A stretch of 64,000 nt of DNA from Albugo candida (GCA_905220665.1 CAJNAR010000183.1:62001-126000); one strand, 5' to 3'; counted from the stretch's first letter, positions 1-12,974 are shown. Numbers and translations: made by a program. Notes: generated by a model from the sequence alone, not told the origin.

Positions 1-1837
1 TATGAGGAGTATGAAGAAAGATTAAAAGTCACAACCATATCTTTCGGTAGAAAAACGTTTAAGATGTAAACCATCGCATTCGACCTCGAAACGTTTTAGT
101 GACGTGTCACTTTGTTTACTCTCTTCCGCTCTTCCGCTCTTCCGTGCTTTGGCGTGTTGGATCAAGCGCGATCAGACAGCCAACCATACATTTCTGACCA
201 TAATTTACGAGATAACTCGATGACACTACCTTGTGAAGCGAATCGGGATAGAAATTGCAATAGAGGCTGAAAAAAGTCCGCAAGGATCTCTTCAGCTAAT
301 TTCGCGTTTTGCTTGATGCTGCTTGTACGAGATACTGCAATTTGGCTACGCTGCCGGTTGTCGGCGGGAAAAGGAAACCAGAGTGGATCCATATGCCCAT
401 TGCTACCATCTTACTAGAGCTTCTACAATGGGATGATAAGTTAGTAAACTATACGCTATCGGCGAAATCCAATACTGCAAACGACCTACTTTTGACCCCT
501 TCGTCCGCCTTGAATTGTGTCCTAGCTCAACTCATTTGTCGGCACCTTGTTTCGACTGCTGTTTAAGTCCATTCTTATTCCTTATGCGCTGGAAAAACGC
601 TTCTCGAGTTCCGTTTGTCACGAAAGCTGGTGTTAGAGTCTCTTGCTTCTTAAGGAACTGAAGAAACCTGGTAACCGATGAAACTCTATAAATCGTTGCT
701 TCATCAGATCACAAAGGTTACAAATAAAAAAAGCTTTCTCTGATAATATTTTCTTATCTCAAAATATAAGAATTAGTACGTTATTTAAAACACTGGATTA
801 TAAATTGTATAGGTCTATATATGACACCTGGAAGCCTATGGATAAAATGTCGGTTATCACACCCGGCGATATCCGTATCTCTGTCGCTTTGTCTGTGACA
901 TTTAATTGGAGCATATTCAGCCAATACGGTGGGCAACTTCCTCTGCACTCTTTGACCGGAAGTGTATCTAATCGTGCATTCCTGAGATGAGTACTTGGTT
1001 TTGGTGTGCTGAGTCGGTCACATTATATCCCTTGAAAGCAGACCCGTTGCTGTATGTCGTAAAGATAGTATGTACACTTTGTCTACCTGTCGTGCGCCAG
1101 CGAGTGCTTCATCATCCTCCATTCGCTGTCCAAAGATGGTACGGTAGATCATGGCTGCGTGTATGATCAGGTGACTTCTGTTTCTAACAGAATCTTTTCA
1201 CTGCTATGACTTGGAATGAAGTCTTAATTTTCAAGTTTCCTTGATCAGAATACTATCAAGTCAATATTTACTTTTGCTCCGAAAAGCTTTCAAGAATGAC
1301 ACACTAGAAACTCTTATACTCTGTCAAATCCCACATCACTATCACTGCAATACCTCTGAGCGATCATCATGGAGATGCCTTGATTTAATCCTGTCTGTTT
1401 GGCCGTTAGGTGCCACTTTGTTGGATTCCAATATTCTGCACTGAAATATTCTTCAGATGAGCTTCGCGCCCACCGTCAGCATCATTCTTCTTTTCCATTA
1501 CTCAGTATGAGAAGGCTTCTCCTTGATCACAAGCAGATATCCTTCTAGCAACTGGCTCTTCCGAACTCTGCACAGTAGACGTCGATACTTTCTTTGCTCA
1601 AGTCGATTTATAAACCTGCCACCGTGTGTGTTACAATTCGCGTCAATCTAATTGCAAACTTTCATCATGGCTATCACTCCTACACAAATTCGTACGTTGT
1701 GACTTCGTAGACTGCATACTGCTTCAAGAATTCACGAACTTTGTCTTTCTTTCTGAGTTACAAGGTGTCTCTTGGATGAAAGGTAGATGAAAGCCTAAAC
1801 GGCGATGGTACCCGGTACAAGCTAGACATATTAAGAC
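1..1837. other. No recognisable gene
   Basis: Only short overlapping reading frames are present. The most protein-like is a minus-strand stretch at 162-392, rich in Leu and Ala and apparently helical, which I do not recognise and which may be a relic exon. No frame stays open for 100 codons. Low-complexity runs are limited to a short repeat of 'ctcttccg' near 121-143. Confidence 0.5.
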
Positions 1838-2020
1838 TGTTGGAATTCGATCGTTTAATATCGCCGTTTTGGCGTCCCGAAAGTCCTACGTGATGCAGCG
1901 ATTAGCGCTGGTCATTACTCTCGAAATGAGTCGCTGACTTCGGGCATTTTTCATACTGGATACAGGAATACGAGAAGTAGTAGCAGTGCCAGCGAGAGGA
2001 GTGGGCTTTACGAAAAAAAC
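1838..2020 (+). repeat. Copia 5' long terminal repeat
   Basis: The segment begins TGTTGGAATTCG and matches, in inverted orientation, the segment at 57284-57475, which begins TGTTGGAAG and ends CCAACA on its own sense strand. Shared blocks include the stretch around 'tttggcgtcccgaaagtcct' and the region of 'cgattagcgc'. The copia gag reading follows at once at about 2045, which is the expected position. The 3' boundary here is blurred, because the CCAACA end is eroded to an A-rich run near 2015. Confidence 0.75.
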
Positions 2021-3582
2021 ATTCAATCATCTTTTGAGTGCGAAGTGCCTACCTTTTTACAGGTTATGATCCCAAAGCCTGGAACTACAGAAAAGAACCC
2101 AGCACCGTCAACAGCAGTTCACACAAGGGCATCGCCAGCGCGTGGCGCCTCACCAGCTCGCGAAAAGAGCTCTTCAACCGATGACAAGATCCTCACGACC
2201 CTCACCGCTCTGTCCGAAGGCATGACGAACATGAGAGGATGCTGGGCGCCTTCGAGAGCGGAATGTTCGCATCGGCGTTAGGTGCAAACATGCGCGCCAA
2301 TCCGATGACCGTCGATACACTCATGGACTCGCCCGAGCAGAAGAGAGGACGTTTGCCTCACTGGCCCCGCCGCGCAGACAAACGCCGATGTACCAGCACG
2401 GACAAGCTCGAGCTCCGACAACCGCCGCGGCACCGCGTCCAGCAGGAGGAGCACCCGCAGAACAAATACACGCGACGTAGGATTTCTTCACGACGCTGAA
2501 TGCAAGACATAGGAAGCTGACGATTCGGAAGTTTGACGGAACTGAGCTTACTAAGGGACATGGGTCCGGCTTTTTCGATTGAGGCCACACGTTCTTGCAC
2601 GCCTTGAACCTCGCCGAGTCCACATGCTGTTTCAGGTAGAGTGAAGTCGTCATGGTCTACCTGCTCGACGACCACCTCAGCAGCACGACTGAGCGGTACT
2701 ACCGCAAGCAGGTAGACACGTCATGGAACCAGAGGCCGACGCTCGACTACGTCATGTGTCAGCTTTTCGCAACATTTAAGACGACGACCGAGGCTAGCCA
2801 GGTTATGAAACTTTTCATGCCGAAGAATGACTCGAAGCGCACGTGGGTTGAGCGTTTGCTCTACACGGTTGCTGTCAGCGACGCGGGCGGAGCGCGGACT
2901 CGCTTGTTTCGGACATCATCGTCCACGACGCTTCACCTGAGCTGATGAACGTCATACGAGCCAAGTACGACCCGACGCGTATCGACTACCTACGGAATGC
3001 TGAAGAGCTGGCGCACTTCGCGCAGTCAATCGAGCTCGGCGGTGGCGCGGTCGGACGTGAAGTCGTCGCTTCGCATATCAGCACGAAGAGGAAGGAAACC
3101 CATAAATGTTACGTCTTCGGGAAGTAGTACACGTTCAAGCTGACTGCCGTGCAAAAGAAAGAAGCCGCAGGAGAAGGAATAACATGGAAACGGGAGTGGC
3201 GACATGGTCCTAGCGATGACGGGAAAAAAGACAAGAGTAAGAGTGACGCACACACAGCGCCAAGAAAAGCAAGCGCGGTATGGTTCTCGCAGTCCCCGAC
3301 GCAGGTGACAGCGGCACGAGTGGGCATCTCGTGAACGACAAAACGTTGCTGATTGAATCAGCCAAATGCATCAAGGAGATCGCCATGGCTGATAGTGAAT
3401 CTTTGCACCTGACCCGAGTTGGCAGCGTGCGGCTGAAGGTCATAGCGCGCGGTGTCCAGAGCACAGTGACGCTTACGGACGTACATCTAGTGCCTCGAAA
3501 ATACTCGCGTTCATGGGCGAACGATATTTTTTTTACAAGTGGCGTTCTGTATCACCGCACGAGAATATCGATCAACCAATAA
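1838..3582 (+). mobile_element. Ty1/Copia retrotransposon, 5' fragment (LTR, gag, protease)
   Basis: After the LTR the plus strand reads, across several frames, as a Copia gag and protease. About 2520-3120 carries the capsid-like part (TLDYVMCQLFATFKTTTEAS, then ELMNVIRAKYDPTRIDYL). A degraded zinc knuckle starting CYVFGK is near 3110. A retropepsin-type segment with the D-S-G triplet (GDSGTSGHLVND) lies at 3300-3345. It stops near 3510, before the GAG-pre-integrase domain. Stops and frame changes at about 2640, 2900 and 3125 make it non-functional. The stretch is clearly richer in G/C than its neighbours (line 2401-2460 counts 43 G/C of 60). The reading resembles oomycete Copia proteins. Confidence 0.82.
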
Positions 3583-3900
3583 GCCTTGCCCAAGTCTCAT
3601 TCTAGTAAAAGAACGCAGTCGCCATTCTTCTCGCTTCACGTGATACGATGATAGGCACAGAGATTGGGATCGATACTTTGGAATTCACGCAACCGGAAGA
3701 AGGAAGATAAGTATTTCAAGCAGTTGGGAAAGCCTTGAAAGCTTGAGTGAGTCTTTCAATCTCCACGCAGCGGTGTTATCTACGGATCTGTTCCCTTTGT
3801 TCAAAGAATCGGACGATATGTGGTATTGACTATGGATTAGTGCTACGATAAGTTGCCTGTTGATAAAAATCTATTTGTAAGTATTGCTAAATCCTGCCTT
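3583..3900. other. Spacer without recognisable gene
   Basis: No open frame, repeat partner or motif was found between the Copia fragment and the start of duplication copy A. Confidence 0.4.
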
Positions 3901-6900
3901 TTGTTTCCAATCTAAAAACGTGTGGATACTCGTCTTGTTCATTTTTATGGTAGTATTCAATGACTCAATCCAGCTCTTTGAACATTGTATTTGCAATGCC
4001 GTTTATAAGCATATGCTGTAGATCGCTAATTTGTACGTGATTCCTGATAAGGCTCAACAACGCAAAAGTTGACGACATCTCTTCCCTATCCACAAAGTAC
4101 TTCTGATGTGCTTTCTTTTATCTCTTTTCTGAGTCTTTCAATGTACCTTCGATTTGCGCACAACTTTGTAGCGCTTCTTCGTATGAGAAAGTGCTGCATG
4201 GTCCTGGTACTGGCACTATCGACCGCTCACGAACCTTTGTGGTAAAAGACAATGGCACAAGCCAGAGTTGTCTAATGATTCAAGTCAAATCTAAACTAGT
4301 ATATTTCCCTTGAAGACATGCATTTTTGACAATCACCACTCTCGTACCGCTGAAGAATTGTGAAGGGAATTTCTACGTCCCATTTGATTCATTTCATCTT
4401 CCAAAACGCTTACTAAATGCTTAACCTAGATCTATTTTGATACAAGTCGATGTGGATGTTTGAATTCTACGCTATATTCCTCATTGTCCAGGTATAGAGA
4501 TCTCAGCGTGGTCGTTAAATACTCGATCTTCCAGTGTATCACTAACGCCTCGCCGCCTATGTGGTCATTCCACAAATATATCTGTTCAAAGCAGAAGCAA
4601 GTGAAGACTAGACTTGACTCGGACGAGGGCCTCTGAGACGCTATTATATCAACCCGGTGAAATAGTACTTTTTCCTGTTGGGACCATATTGTTATGTCAT
4701 ACCGTTGCTGATGAAGTACATAGCATGAATACTAAGGAAACGAATTTCGAAAGCTGAGTTGACGGTGATATCGCTTCTCTACGACGGAACAAATTATAGA
4801 CAAGTAGGCGATAAGAATTGAGGTGTTCATTATCAGAGGCGCTCAGTACTTGAAGTACCCTCCATCTAGTGGACCTACCTGGAACTGTCTTTGACAGAAG
4901 CGAAAGCGATCAAGTTTCAATGTTATAATTGCAGGATATGACAGTCCAAGTACAACTTTATATATTGAGGATCACGATGCTGTGGAATCAGAATTGTGAG
5001 TTCCTGCATAGAGAATTGATATCCCGATTCTCTCATTTTATCAATCACAATGGAAAGAAAATGCGTAGTACGTCAATCTTGATACGTCGTTGCTAATAAG
5101 GGAATGCTTTAAAAATTAAGGCTCAAATTTCCATCAGACATTGATGTGTATATAAATAATCAACAGTTGTAATGATAATGTATATCGATACCGTTCAGGA
5201 AGGCACATGACAATAGAATAAAGGTTGAGCGGTAGTTGATACATTTAAGGATCTCTGTAGGATCCGTGGAGCCATTCATTGCATTAGTTGAAAAAGCGAA
5301 GCAAGTCACTTGAAAGCGCCAATAAAACCTGCCCCGTTATTTAACATTGCATTGATGTTGACTGTGAGTATTCTTTCAATTTTGTCATTTAAGGCATTTC
5401 ATATGCGAGAATTATCGACAACGATACCGCAAATAATTGATCCAGCAGCTTGAGCTAATGGACTCTAAGGTCCTATCGCGTCCTGTTGACGACCGACGTT
5501 GCGCGCTCCTACCGTCGATAATGGAGCATAGTCGATGTGAAATAGTGCAAACATCTGGGTTTAAGTAGCCTCCAAAGTGGTAGTTGTCATGCAATCCTGG
5601 TTTGTGACACGGTCAAGCAAGAAGGTATCAAATTAATGAGCTTAAAATCGTGTAGCTAGCATTTTAGATCTTACAACGTCGAGCATAGCCCTTATCTCTC
5701 TGTCAATTCATACGACAATAGAAAGCTGTTTAGAGTATTATCCGGCAGAATCGGTGTTACGTCGAGTATATATCGATTCGTGACGCGAAAATCCACGAAT
5801 AGGTATAGTGCATCACACAAAAGATCGGCTTTCTGCATATATATGATGAATGGATGTAATCGGCAGTGGACTTACGAGAATACGTTAACACAACCATATA
5901 GACTTCTACTAATTGTGAGAGCTCCAGTTGATGATCGAGTGTCATATAACAGCGTGGTAGTACTGAAACTGTACAATTACGCAAGAAATATCCATGATGA
6001 ATATTGCTACGCCCACTATTGATTCCTTTGCCCGTTACCTATGACTTTCCTCATATGCGTAAGATCTGAGACGAAACGCTCATAAATGATTTATCCCGCA
6101 GCTATCTTCCCTTATTAAATCTTACAACTGACCAGATACACACGCAGATAAAAACCCATAACAGAGCGAGTCGTGATGTATCATCTTGCTGCATAAGAAC
6201 AATTGATGTGGCAATGCTCACACAAAGCGTACTGAGCTGCGTCACGTCAAGGAATACAGCTATATGTGCTGGAATATGAAAGCAAACACTCCAATCGCTT
6301 CGAGAAAACGTTTCGTTGACGCAGAGGATTTAAAATTGAGCTTGCATCGGACATCGTAATGCAGCCATTGCATATAGCTGCACCACGAACTAGCTTGATT
6401 GTAGAATTGTCTTGGCGCCACTTTGCGAGCTGATATTTCCCATGCCATACACAGGAATATGTCAGCGTTGACATGTCATATTGTACGGCGGTTTTGTCGA
6501 TCAATAAGACAACCGAAAGAAGCGGTTCATAGTGCATTTAAAACGAAATGTACAAAATATGCAATAGCATTGATTCTGTCTTAAAGGCATGCTATCATAT
6601 ATACAGTAATAGAGCTCAACCACTGAGCAACACGAACGAAGTATAGGAAGCATTTCAGTACATAGGGTGGAAGAAGTGATGTATCACGTCCGGATGCAGT
6701 CATTTAGTTACGATGTACGACAATGGGTGCAGAAGAAAATCCTACAGAACAATTCAATGTCAGTTTGACAAACAATTGCCGCCGAGTATTTAGACAGGAG
6801 GAAGCTGTAAATAGTAAAATAGGAGATTTCGTAGGGGTGTTGATGTTCAACATCGGAGTAGTGCGAGCATCAACGTTGGCAAAAAATTCGGACAGAATTT

Positions 6901-7300
6901 CCTTTGGACAACATAAAGGATAATCGATCATTGAGAGTAAAGTTGTGAGTTCATCGAACGTATGCACCTATGTAGCGCATTATATTCAAAAGACAGCAAG
7001 GCGAAACAAATAAGAAAGCGCGATAAAGCCAATTACCTGAAAAAACGTTATAGCAACGATACGAGTGTGAATGTCAAAAAATCGTCATACTAGTGTTGTG
7101 TATAACAAATCACTATTGCAGCAGCAAAGAAGAGCGTGATAATTTGAGCTTGAGCGTATGAAAAGATGCAAAGTAATCCGCACTATTGAACGGACGAGAA
7201 TTTGGTGAGAACGCATTCAGCTATAATACCTAAGAGAATTTGATGGTGCTGTTCGAAGATGAATAGCTATACATATGCCTTTAGTAGCATAAAGTAAAAG
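3900..7300 (-). repeat. Inverted segmental duplication, copy A
   Basis: This stretch matches 37450-43510 in inverted orientation along its whole length once the MULE there is removed. Collinear landmarks: 3985-4028 with about 43400-43446, 4480-4560 with 42990-43070, 4950-5080 with 42440-42600, 5490-5620 with 39160-39310, 6131-6185 with 38581-38637, 6470-6540 with 38240-38300, and 6970-7210 with 37450-37745. The minus strand retains protein-like patches shared with copy B, for example EPLLSVVLLIDKTAVQYDMS (B has EPLLLVVLLIDKTAVQYEMS) and LNPDVCTISHR. The ancestor was therefore probably coding, but stops and frame changes are frequent and I do not recognise the protein. Boundaries are approximate. 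Confidence 0.8.
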
Positions 7301-7595
7301 GGTTTTGTAGCAATAAGTGCTGCTATTGGGAATATGCATCGCTTCAGTGTGAATTATATACTTTCAATGTCGCTTTTCTTGCGGACAAAATTGGTTTGAC
7401 ACGAGCTTTTTGTGTGTGCAACATCGTTGCGCTAATTTTGGTCATGTCAAGAGAAATCTGAATGTCAGATGGCGACAGAACATGATAGATACGATTCTCT
7501 TGTCGTGACATGATTTCGCACTGAAGTATGAGGTTGACGCGTGTTAGAAATGAATATTCAAGCAAGATTGGGCATTATAAAGGCATGTTTTGTTT

Positions 7596-8312
7596 CTAGC
7601 CTAAGGAAGATGTTGAAGGGCGCACATTCAATTCCTCGAACAGTACACGATGCTTCGTTTTACCCTCATTTGTGTATCTCAGGAGTGTTAACGACATTTG
7701 TTTCAACGCTGATCTTCCGAGCACCAATTTTTTTGTCTTTACAAATCGGAATTCCGTTTTCTCTTCCAACTCCATCTTGATCTTATCAAGGGTTATCGTC
7801 CATGTCGTGTCCTTTTCTAGCGGCCAACGAGATGGAAGAGGTACAAGGCTGCTGGAGTACTTCAAAGCGTCAGGTATATCTGTCAATTCTTTGTAAACAT
7901 CGATAAGAACAGTAACTTGTAAATGCTTTTCAGTTTTTCTATCATGGCCAAAACCAATCTCCCATTCAGGGATTTCCTTTGAATGGTAGGCATTCTGCAT
8001 TTCTGTGATGCTCGGTGAGGTTGTGCTAAAATTCAATGCAATTAAGCCGTCGGAAACGAATCTCAGCGTCGGACAATTTAATTGTGCGCTATGAGGGTAC
8101 ATACGGGTAATGAGTGCTCCGACATCTTTAAAATGAACTTCCCGTTCAGGTTTGAGACCACTCACACAAACGTAATCATGCGGATTTTGAATATTAAATA
8201 AAGTCTGGCCGCAGAAAAGGCCCTTATCATAAGGGCAATAACTTTTATCCGGTGCTGAAGTCGTTGAGAGATATAAAAATCCAAAATGATAGCTTAAACG
8301 GAGATATTTCAT
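7596..8312 (-). CDS. Probable secreted protein, unknown family (intact copy)
   Basis: The open frame extends further upstream, but I prefer the ATG at 8312. It gives 238 residues starting MKYLRLSYHFGFLYLSTTSA, a short basic start and a hydrophobic stretch that could be a signal peptide. The mature part begins with a Cys-rich segment (SYCPYDKGLFCG, then DYVCV) and a Cys-Pro motif in LNCPTLRFVSDGLI, 30 residues after the Cys of DYVCV. The C-terminal half is charged and carries LGRSALKQMSLTLL. A diverged, broken paralogue on the same strand at 13788-14439 preserves the spacing and the motifs NCPxL, GLI and ALKQ. No enzyme motif, RXLR or further membrane span is visible. Secretion is inference and the function is unknown. 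A longer start near 8459 cannot be excluded. Confidence 0.65.
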   Translation of the reverse strand: MKYLRLSYHFGFLYLSTTSAPDKSYCPYDKGLFCGQTLFNIQNPHDYVCVSGLKPEREVHFKDVGALITRMYPHSAQLNCPTLRFVSDGLIALNFSTTSPSITEMQNAYHSKEIPEWEIGFGHDRKTEKHLQVTVLIDVYKELTDIPDALKYSSSLVPLPSRWPLEKDTTWTITLDKIKMELEEKTEFRFVKTKKLVLGRSALKQMSLTLLRYTNEGKTKHRVLFEELNVRPSTSSLG

Positions 8313-8462
8313 AATACTCAAGTCGGTTGGGATCGAAGGAATATTCAGAAATGAACAACAAGAAGCAAGGCTGAAAGTCCAAAAGTCCAAAAGTCGAACA
8401 TATATGCCTTTCGACTTGATTTGATGACGACATCGTAACAATTTTGCATCAAGTGGCATCAC

Positions 8463-9030
8463 GCACCTGCCTTTTATAAAACTTCAATGCTCATACGCGT
8501 TATTTTAATGATCGGAATGCCACATCGTAAATGTCGCAGTATCATTTCCGGCGGATATAAAAGGCGGAATAATTGAAATCATGTTGGTGTACACCTTCCA
8601 ATCCGATCCAAAAACCTACATTCGATTTCGCATCAAATAAATGAATGCAGCTGACTTGAAATTAGACTTCTTATCAACCCTACAGCTGTTCTGTCGCTTC
8701 TCGCCAACGGATAAAACATATGTTCGAAGACAAATTTGAGACTTGATTTTTGAAAAAAGCATTACATTGAATGACATAAAACGGCCATAATGCACCTGAC
8801 ATTCACAGGATTTTCTATTACCGTTATAATTCATTCTGTCAACTCAAACTTGTCGCATTCGCAGCTGAAAGTCGATGAGTATACTGCGGATTAACAAGCT
8901 AAGGCAAGGTCTGTGTCCTTGCGCTAGCAGCCTCGTTCAGATGCCTCACAATGGGAGAAGCAGAAGCGTAGTGAGTACTTGATATTCCCCGTGCTCTAGA
9001 GCTTGCTTCTACTGAATGACAAATGAGTGC
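8463..9030 (-). other. Upstream region with a short block shared with the paralogue
   Basis: There is no clear gene. A short block around 8760-8812 resembles 14695-14735: both carry 'acataaaac' followed by 'tgcacctgac' and 'ttc'. Upstream sequence was therefore duplicated along with the secreted-protein genes. A 72-codon minus-strand frame at 8616-8834 covers the block, but it has no support beyond this similarity. Confidence 0.4.
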
Positions 9031-9254
9031 TTCTATATCACCGCAAGGACACGTGTTCGTCGGAGATGGAGGGGCTGTATTTTGCGGTTAGCGAAGCTTA
9101 TGCAGTCGACGTCGCAATATTTTATCATGATGCCGCGTTTCTGGTACATCCGTGTGCTAACAATGAGACATCTCTGCTGTTGAATCCCAATTCTCCATAA
9201 CCTCCCTCCTATTTGTTTCGTCGTCGACAACAAGCCATGAATCTCGTATCGTGT

Positions 9255-9694
9255 CTACAAATTGACATAATGCTGATGCCTATCGATCTGGCCGCTTTCT
9301 CCGATACTGATAATACCAGAGAAGGGCGTATGTAAAGTCATTACGAGTACGTTGAGCAGAAATTGATAGGGTGGAGGTATCGATGAGGCAAGATGCTTCC
9401 AATTCAACGCAGTGTCTACAGCTGGTAGAATGGCATCCACATTATCAGGCGGTAAGCTGTACTATAATATTTGATGAAAGCAACGTCTTGAGACTGCTTC
9501 TCGAGCTCGGGTTGCGTACTTGAAAGCATTTGCTCCAGTTTCGTGATGTCCTCCATAGCATACGCTTGAGTTTTTAACCAAACCACACTCGTCAACGCTG
9601 TATATTGCAGTGTGTATGTGCCACGATAGTGACCGAAATGAAGCTGTTTTGAAGGATATGAAAGCATTACCGTTTGTATCAGGTGAGGCCACAA
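9255..9694 (-). pseudogene. Possible dynein heavy chain relic (stalk region)
   Basis: Two minus-strand patches in different frames, in the right order, resemble the coiled-coil stalk of dynein heavy chains. The first is LEQMLSSTQPELEKQSQDVA, like the first stalk helix of the family (LxPELEKKSKDTE type). The second, downstream, is DAILPAVDTALN followed by SIPPPYQFLLNVLVMTL, like the family pattern of ALPALEAALxAL followed by KxPPxxVxxVMEAVCxLL. The spacing between them is shorter than in intact dyneins, so a deletion is implied. The flanking 9.7-11.2 kb shows no AAA motifs I can recognise. The patches are short and could be chance. Confidence 0.33.
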
Positions 9695-9699
9695 TGACT

Positions 9700-11300
9700 A
9701 TGGTTGTGGATGATTGACTGTACTCAGTCGTTCGACTCTCCATCAGAGCTTTTGACTTGACTCGTATCTCTTCGTACTAACTTGCCGATAAATGTGGAAC
9801 TTGGTCGACGACTGACTTGGTTGTGACATTATCGTATTGGAGTGGAGCACAGTCGAGAGTCAAAACAAGCCGCTAACTGATTGCGAGAAGCCTCCCATCC
9901 TTTTCCTTGATTATATGACATACATCCACACGATTGATACAGCTTTTGCACAGATATGTGAGCTCAATAAACGCCAATTTGTATTGTTACTAATGTATCC
10001 AATAAATATGCTGAGCCATCAGAGATAAATAATTATGACGGTGCTTTAGCGAGAACAATACAGAACATCGGGTTCGCATACCAATTGAGAGCAAGTGGTT
10101 GGTTTGAGTATCTTCATACCAATCTGAAGTCATTCTGACATTCATATCACACATATTCGAAGCTCTTTTACTTTTACAACGCCACATGACCGGAAAAACA
10201 CCATATGATACCTTCCATGAGATCTTCCAGAAACTTTACGTAATCCATCTTCCTCTTAATTAACTTCGTCTGTATCTCTCTTCATGAATTTGGTTTGTCG
10301 ACGTCAATGGATCGGCACAATTCTCAATGTGATTGTAAACTCGTCGCCTGGAAAGTTCCCTTCCACCATTGTAATCTTCTTCGAAAAGTACAGATTGTGT
10401 ACTGATGCTGCGTCCCAATCCTTCCCAAAACACGGACGATGAAGGGCGAGATGACTACCTCATTACTGACAATTGCATAGAGCGGTGGTAACTTACAACT
10501 AGCAACTTTCTGCTGTATTTAACTGCAATTTGCTTTGATCTTATCAAACAACACATTTGGAAGCGAACGGCACTGACATAATACCACAGCGCAATTTCAT
10601 AAATCGATTGATAAGTTACTAGCAAAGAAATGCGGTGATAGACAAGTTCGTTCGTCTTGTGTGTCATTGGCGTAGTACGTTGTCTACATACGACTTTCAC
10701 GACTGTCTCGTAAAAATCTACGGCGAGTTCAAGCGCAATACGATGGCAGCCACAATATTGTATGAGATCAGAGAACACCAATCGGCCTCCGTATGCATCC
10801 GATGTCGTGTAATGACTTACCAGAGATGCCACGTGCTTCGTCCTGGGCAAATATGACAAAATGTGGACGATGAAAAACTGACTGATCACTACGATCAAAG
10901 AACTCGCACGGCTTAGTTGTCATGAGTATATGCATTGGACTTACGAGACACACAAGAGGCCATTTTTGAAGTCGAATTCTGGAACGAGGAAGGCTGCAAC
11001 GAAATTTCACGAGCAATTGGGAATTGGATGGAAGAAATCTGTGCAAGTTGACAGCTCTACCGTCCAGCATCCCAGGTATTTGCTCGTGCTTCTAAAAGCG
11101 TAATATCAACTCGTATGACCAGATCGAAGACAGAGCTATATCTCACCAATTTGCTTGATTTGTGAAATTCATCGCTTGGACCAAAGACTCTTATAGTAGC
11201 ATACTGTCATTCGTTATCGTAATTGGTGGATGATTCTTTTGTGAGGGAACTCGTATTCTCTCATTTTTTCCGATCGTTCATGCTTGCGTGTACATAAGAG
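9700..11300. other. No recognisable gene; one 147-codon minus-strand frame
   Basis: The longest frame (10455-10898, minus) is rich in Tyr, Val and Ile and shows no family motif. Several GTAAGT-like sites occur on the minus strand (near 10820 and 10945), so exons of an intron-containing gene or its relic are possible, but I cannot join any that make a recognisable protein. Confidence 0.35.
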
Positions 11301-11306
11301 TGTACC

Positions 11307-12974
11307 CTAAGAGTCCGTACGGACCTTGTGTGGAAATAGAGATTCTTCACCTGACAATCGAAAGACAAACGGGTCGACAGGCTCCGATTGCAAATAGCTC
11401 GAATCGACGATTAATAAATGTATCCGCGTAGTCGTCGCACGCACCATTTCTATATGGATCACTGGATTACGCACTTCTTTGCTCTCTGAAGGCGAAGCGA
11501 TCGGATCGATGGCTATCTCGAGCTTTTCTGCGGTGCGTGCGTCCAAAGAATCTCGCGTTGCTAGGCTTCTTCCTTTATTCTTTTCCCTCGCAGCTTCAAT
11601 GGAATCCATGTCCAATGATTCATCTTGAGTGAGCAGCCAGGAGACCGCCTGATTTGTCGGTTCTTGTGTTTGCGTATCAAAATGCTTCTTGAGCATTTGC
11701 TGTTCCAATGTTGCGTCAAAATGATTTGAAAATGACTCTAAATGCGATTATAATCCGTATGCGCTGCTTCAGAGTCATTGAAGCAAACAAAGATGCGAGC
11801 ACGAAGAAGAAGAGCTCGAGTGCTGTCAGTCATTGTCGTTGAACTGAAATCAGACTCGAGACCTCGATACTTGCAGTTTCTCTTCTTTTTCAAAATCCAG
11901 ACTTCCGACCGATCCGATGGGTCTTTCTTTATCCGCGAATTTGGGATTCTTTGCATCGATAATACGCATGTAGGCGGCTTGAGCTTGCATCTTGCTATTT
12001 AAACGCTGATACAATTGCTCATGGAGGAAGAGAGCAGTGATGTTGTCTGGATTATCATTCGAAACATTTTTCACGGAAACGATTGCTGTGCTCCGTTGGG
12101 AGTGAAAAAGCTTCCAGCGTGGTCATCGTCCGATATCGTGAGGATCCAGCGCTTTAGCAGTCTCCAAATCACGCTTTCTCTCTTCGAACACGTGCGGATA
12201 ACGCGTCAGCGTGTCGGGCAGAAGGCGGAATACGTGGATATCGTGAATTCGAAGTCAAGTGTAATCCTGGACCGCATGCTCTGCGAAATCAATGGCTTGG
12301 GGGTCATAAAAAGGGGGAGAGTTCCATCTGATCGATTGACTGGACGAGGTCGTACACTCTCCAATCTCCATTGAGTGAGAGCCTAGACCACTGAAGCCTT
12401 TGGCTTCCACTCGTTTCCTTCAAATGAAAACATCCGTACGTGCTAAGAGATCAGCTTTTTTCAGAGACTCTTCGTCGATTAGTATCCCGCTTGAGTCGAT
12501 CTCGATGAACCGATACTACTATCGCGAACTCGAGTTGATGAGCTTGAAGGTACAATTGAGCTCGAAGGTATGCGGTTTGAGCCCAATACAACAGCCGCTA
12601 GTCGACACTCTCCATCAGCGACAGCCCACACACCACCAGTGTCGTGTTGTTCATCTTTTTGTCGAAAAGCGCTTTGGCCATAGAAATCAATCAGAAAGTT
12701 CCCCGATGCTCTGGAATATATCGAGAGCCTAACGAGCAATTTGCTTAAGGAATTATATCACTGCTTTGTAGTAAACCATCAACGTAGCGCAGATATCCTT
12801 AAGGAAACCATGCGCTTGCGCTCTATCTACCAGAAATCGTTCATTTAGAGGTGTTTCGATGATCAATTTGGTCAAATCTCCAATGCCTCGTCGGTACGTT
12901 TGTGGCAATAAAACATTCAGAAAGGCGGTACAATGCTTCGTTTTGCTTCCATTTGTACCCTTCTTCTTCCCCAA
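11307..12974 (-). pseudogene. Tetratricopeptide-repeat (TPR) protein pseudogene
   Basis: Minus-strand patches in shifting frames read as TPR helices: LTKLIIETPLNERFLVDRAQ near 12850, TAYLRAQLYLQAHQLEFAIV near 12545, DNPDNITALFLHEQLYQRLN near 12030, and ALLLRARIFVCFNDSEAAH near 11780. TPR units are paired helices that usually bind partner proteins, often chaperones. The last 130 codons (11307-11708) are open and hydrophilic without TPR character. Stops and frame changes separate the patches, for example at 12740, 12480 and 11850. Some could be introns, but no consistent GT-AG joins were found. A lysine-rich segment (GKKKGTNGSKTK) at the 12974 end may be near the N terminus, but the codon there is TTG rather than ATG. 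The exact TPR subfamily is not recognised. Confidence 0.55.

Noticed and set aside
10455..10898. 147-codon minus-strand open frame
   Set aside because: No motif, no paralogue, and odd composition; length alone is not enough.
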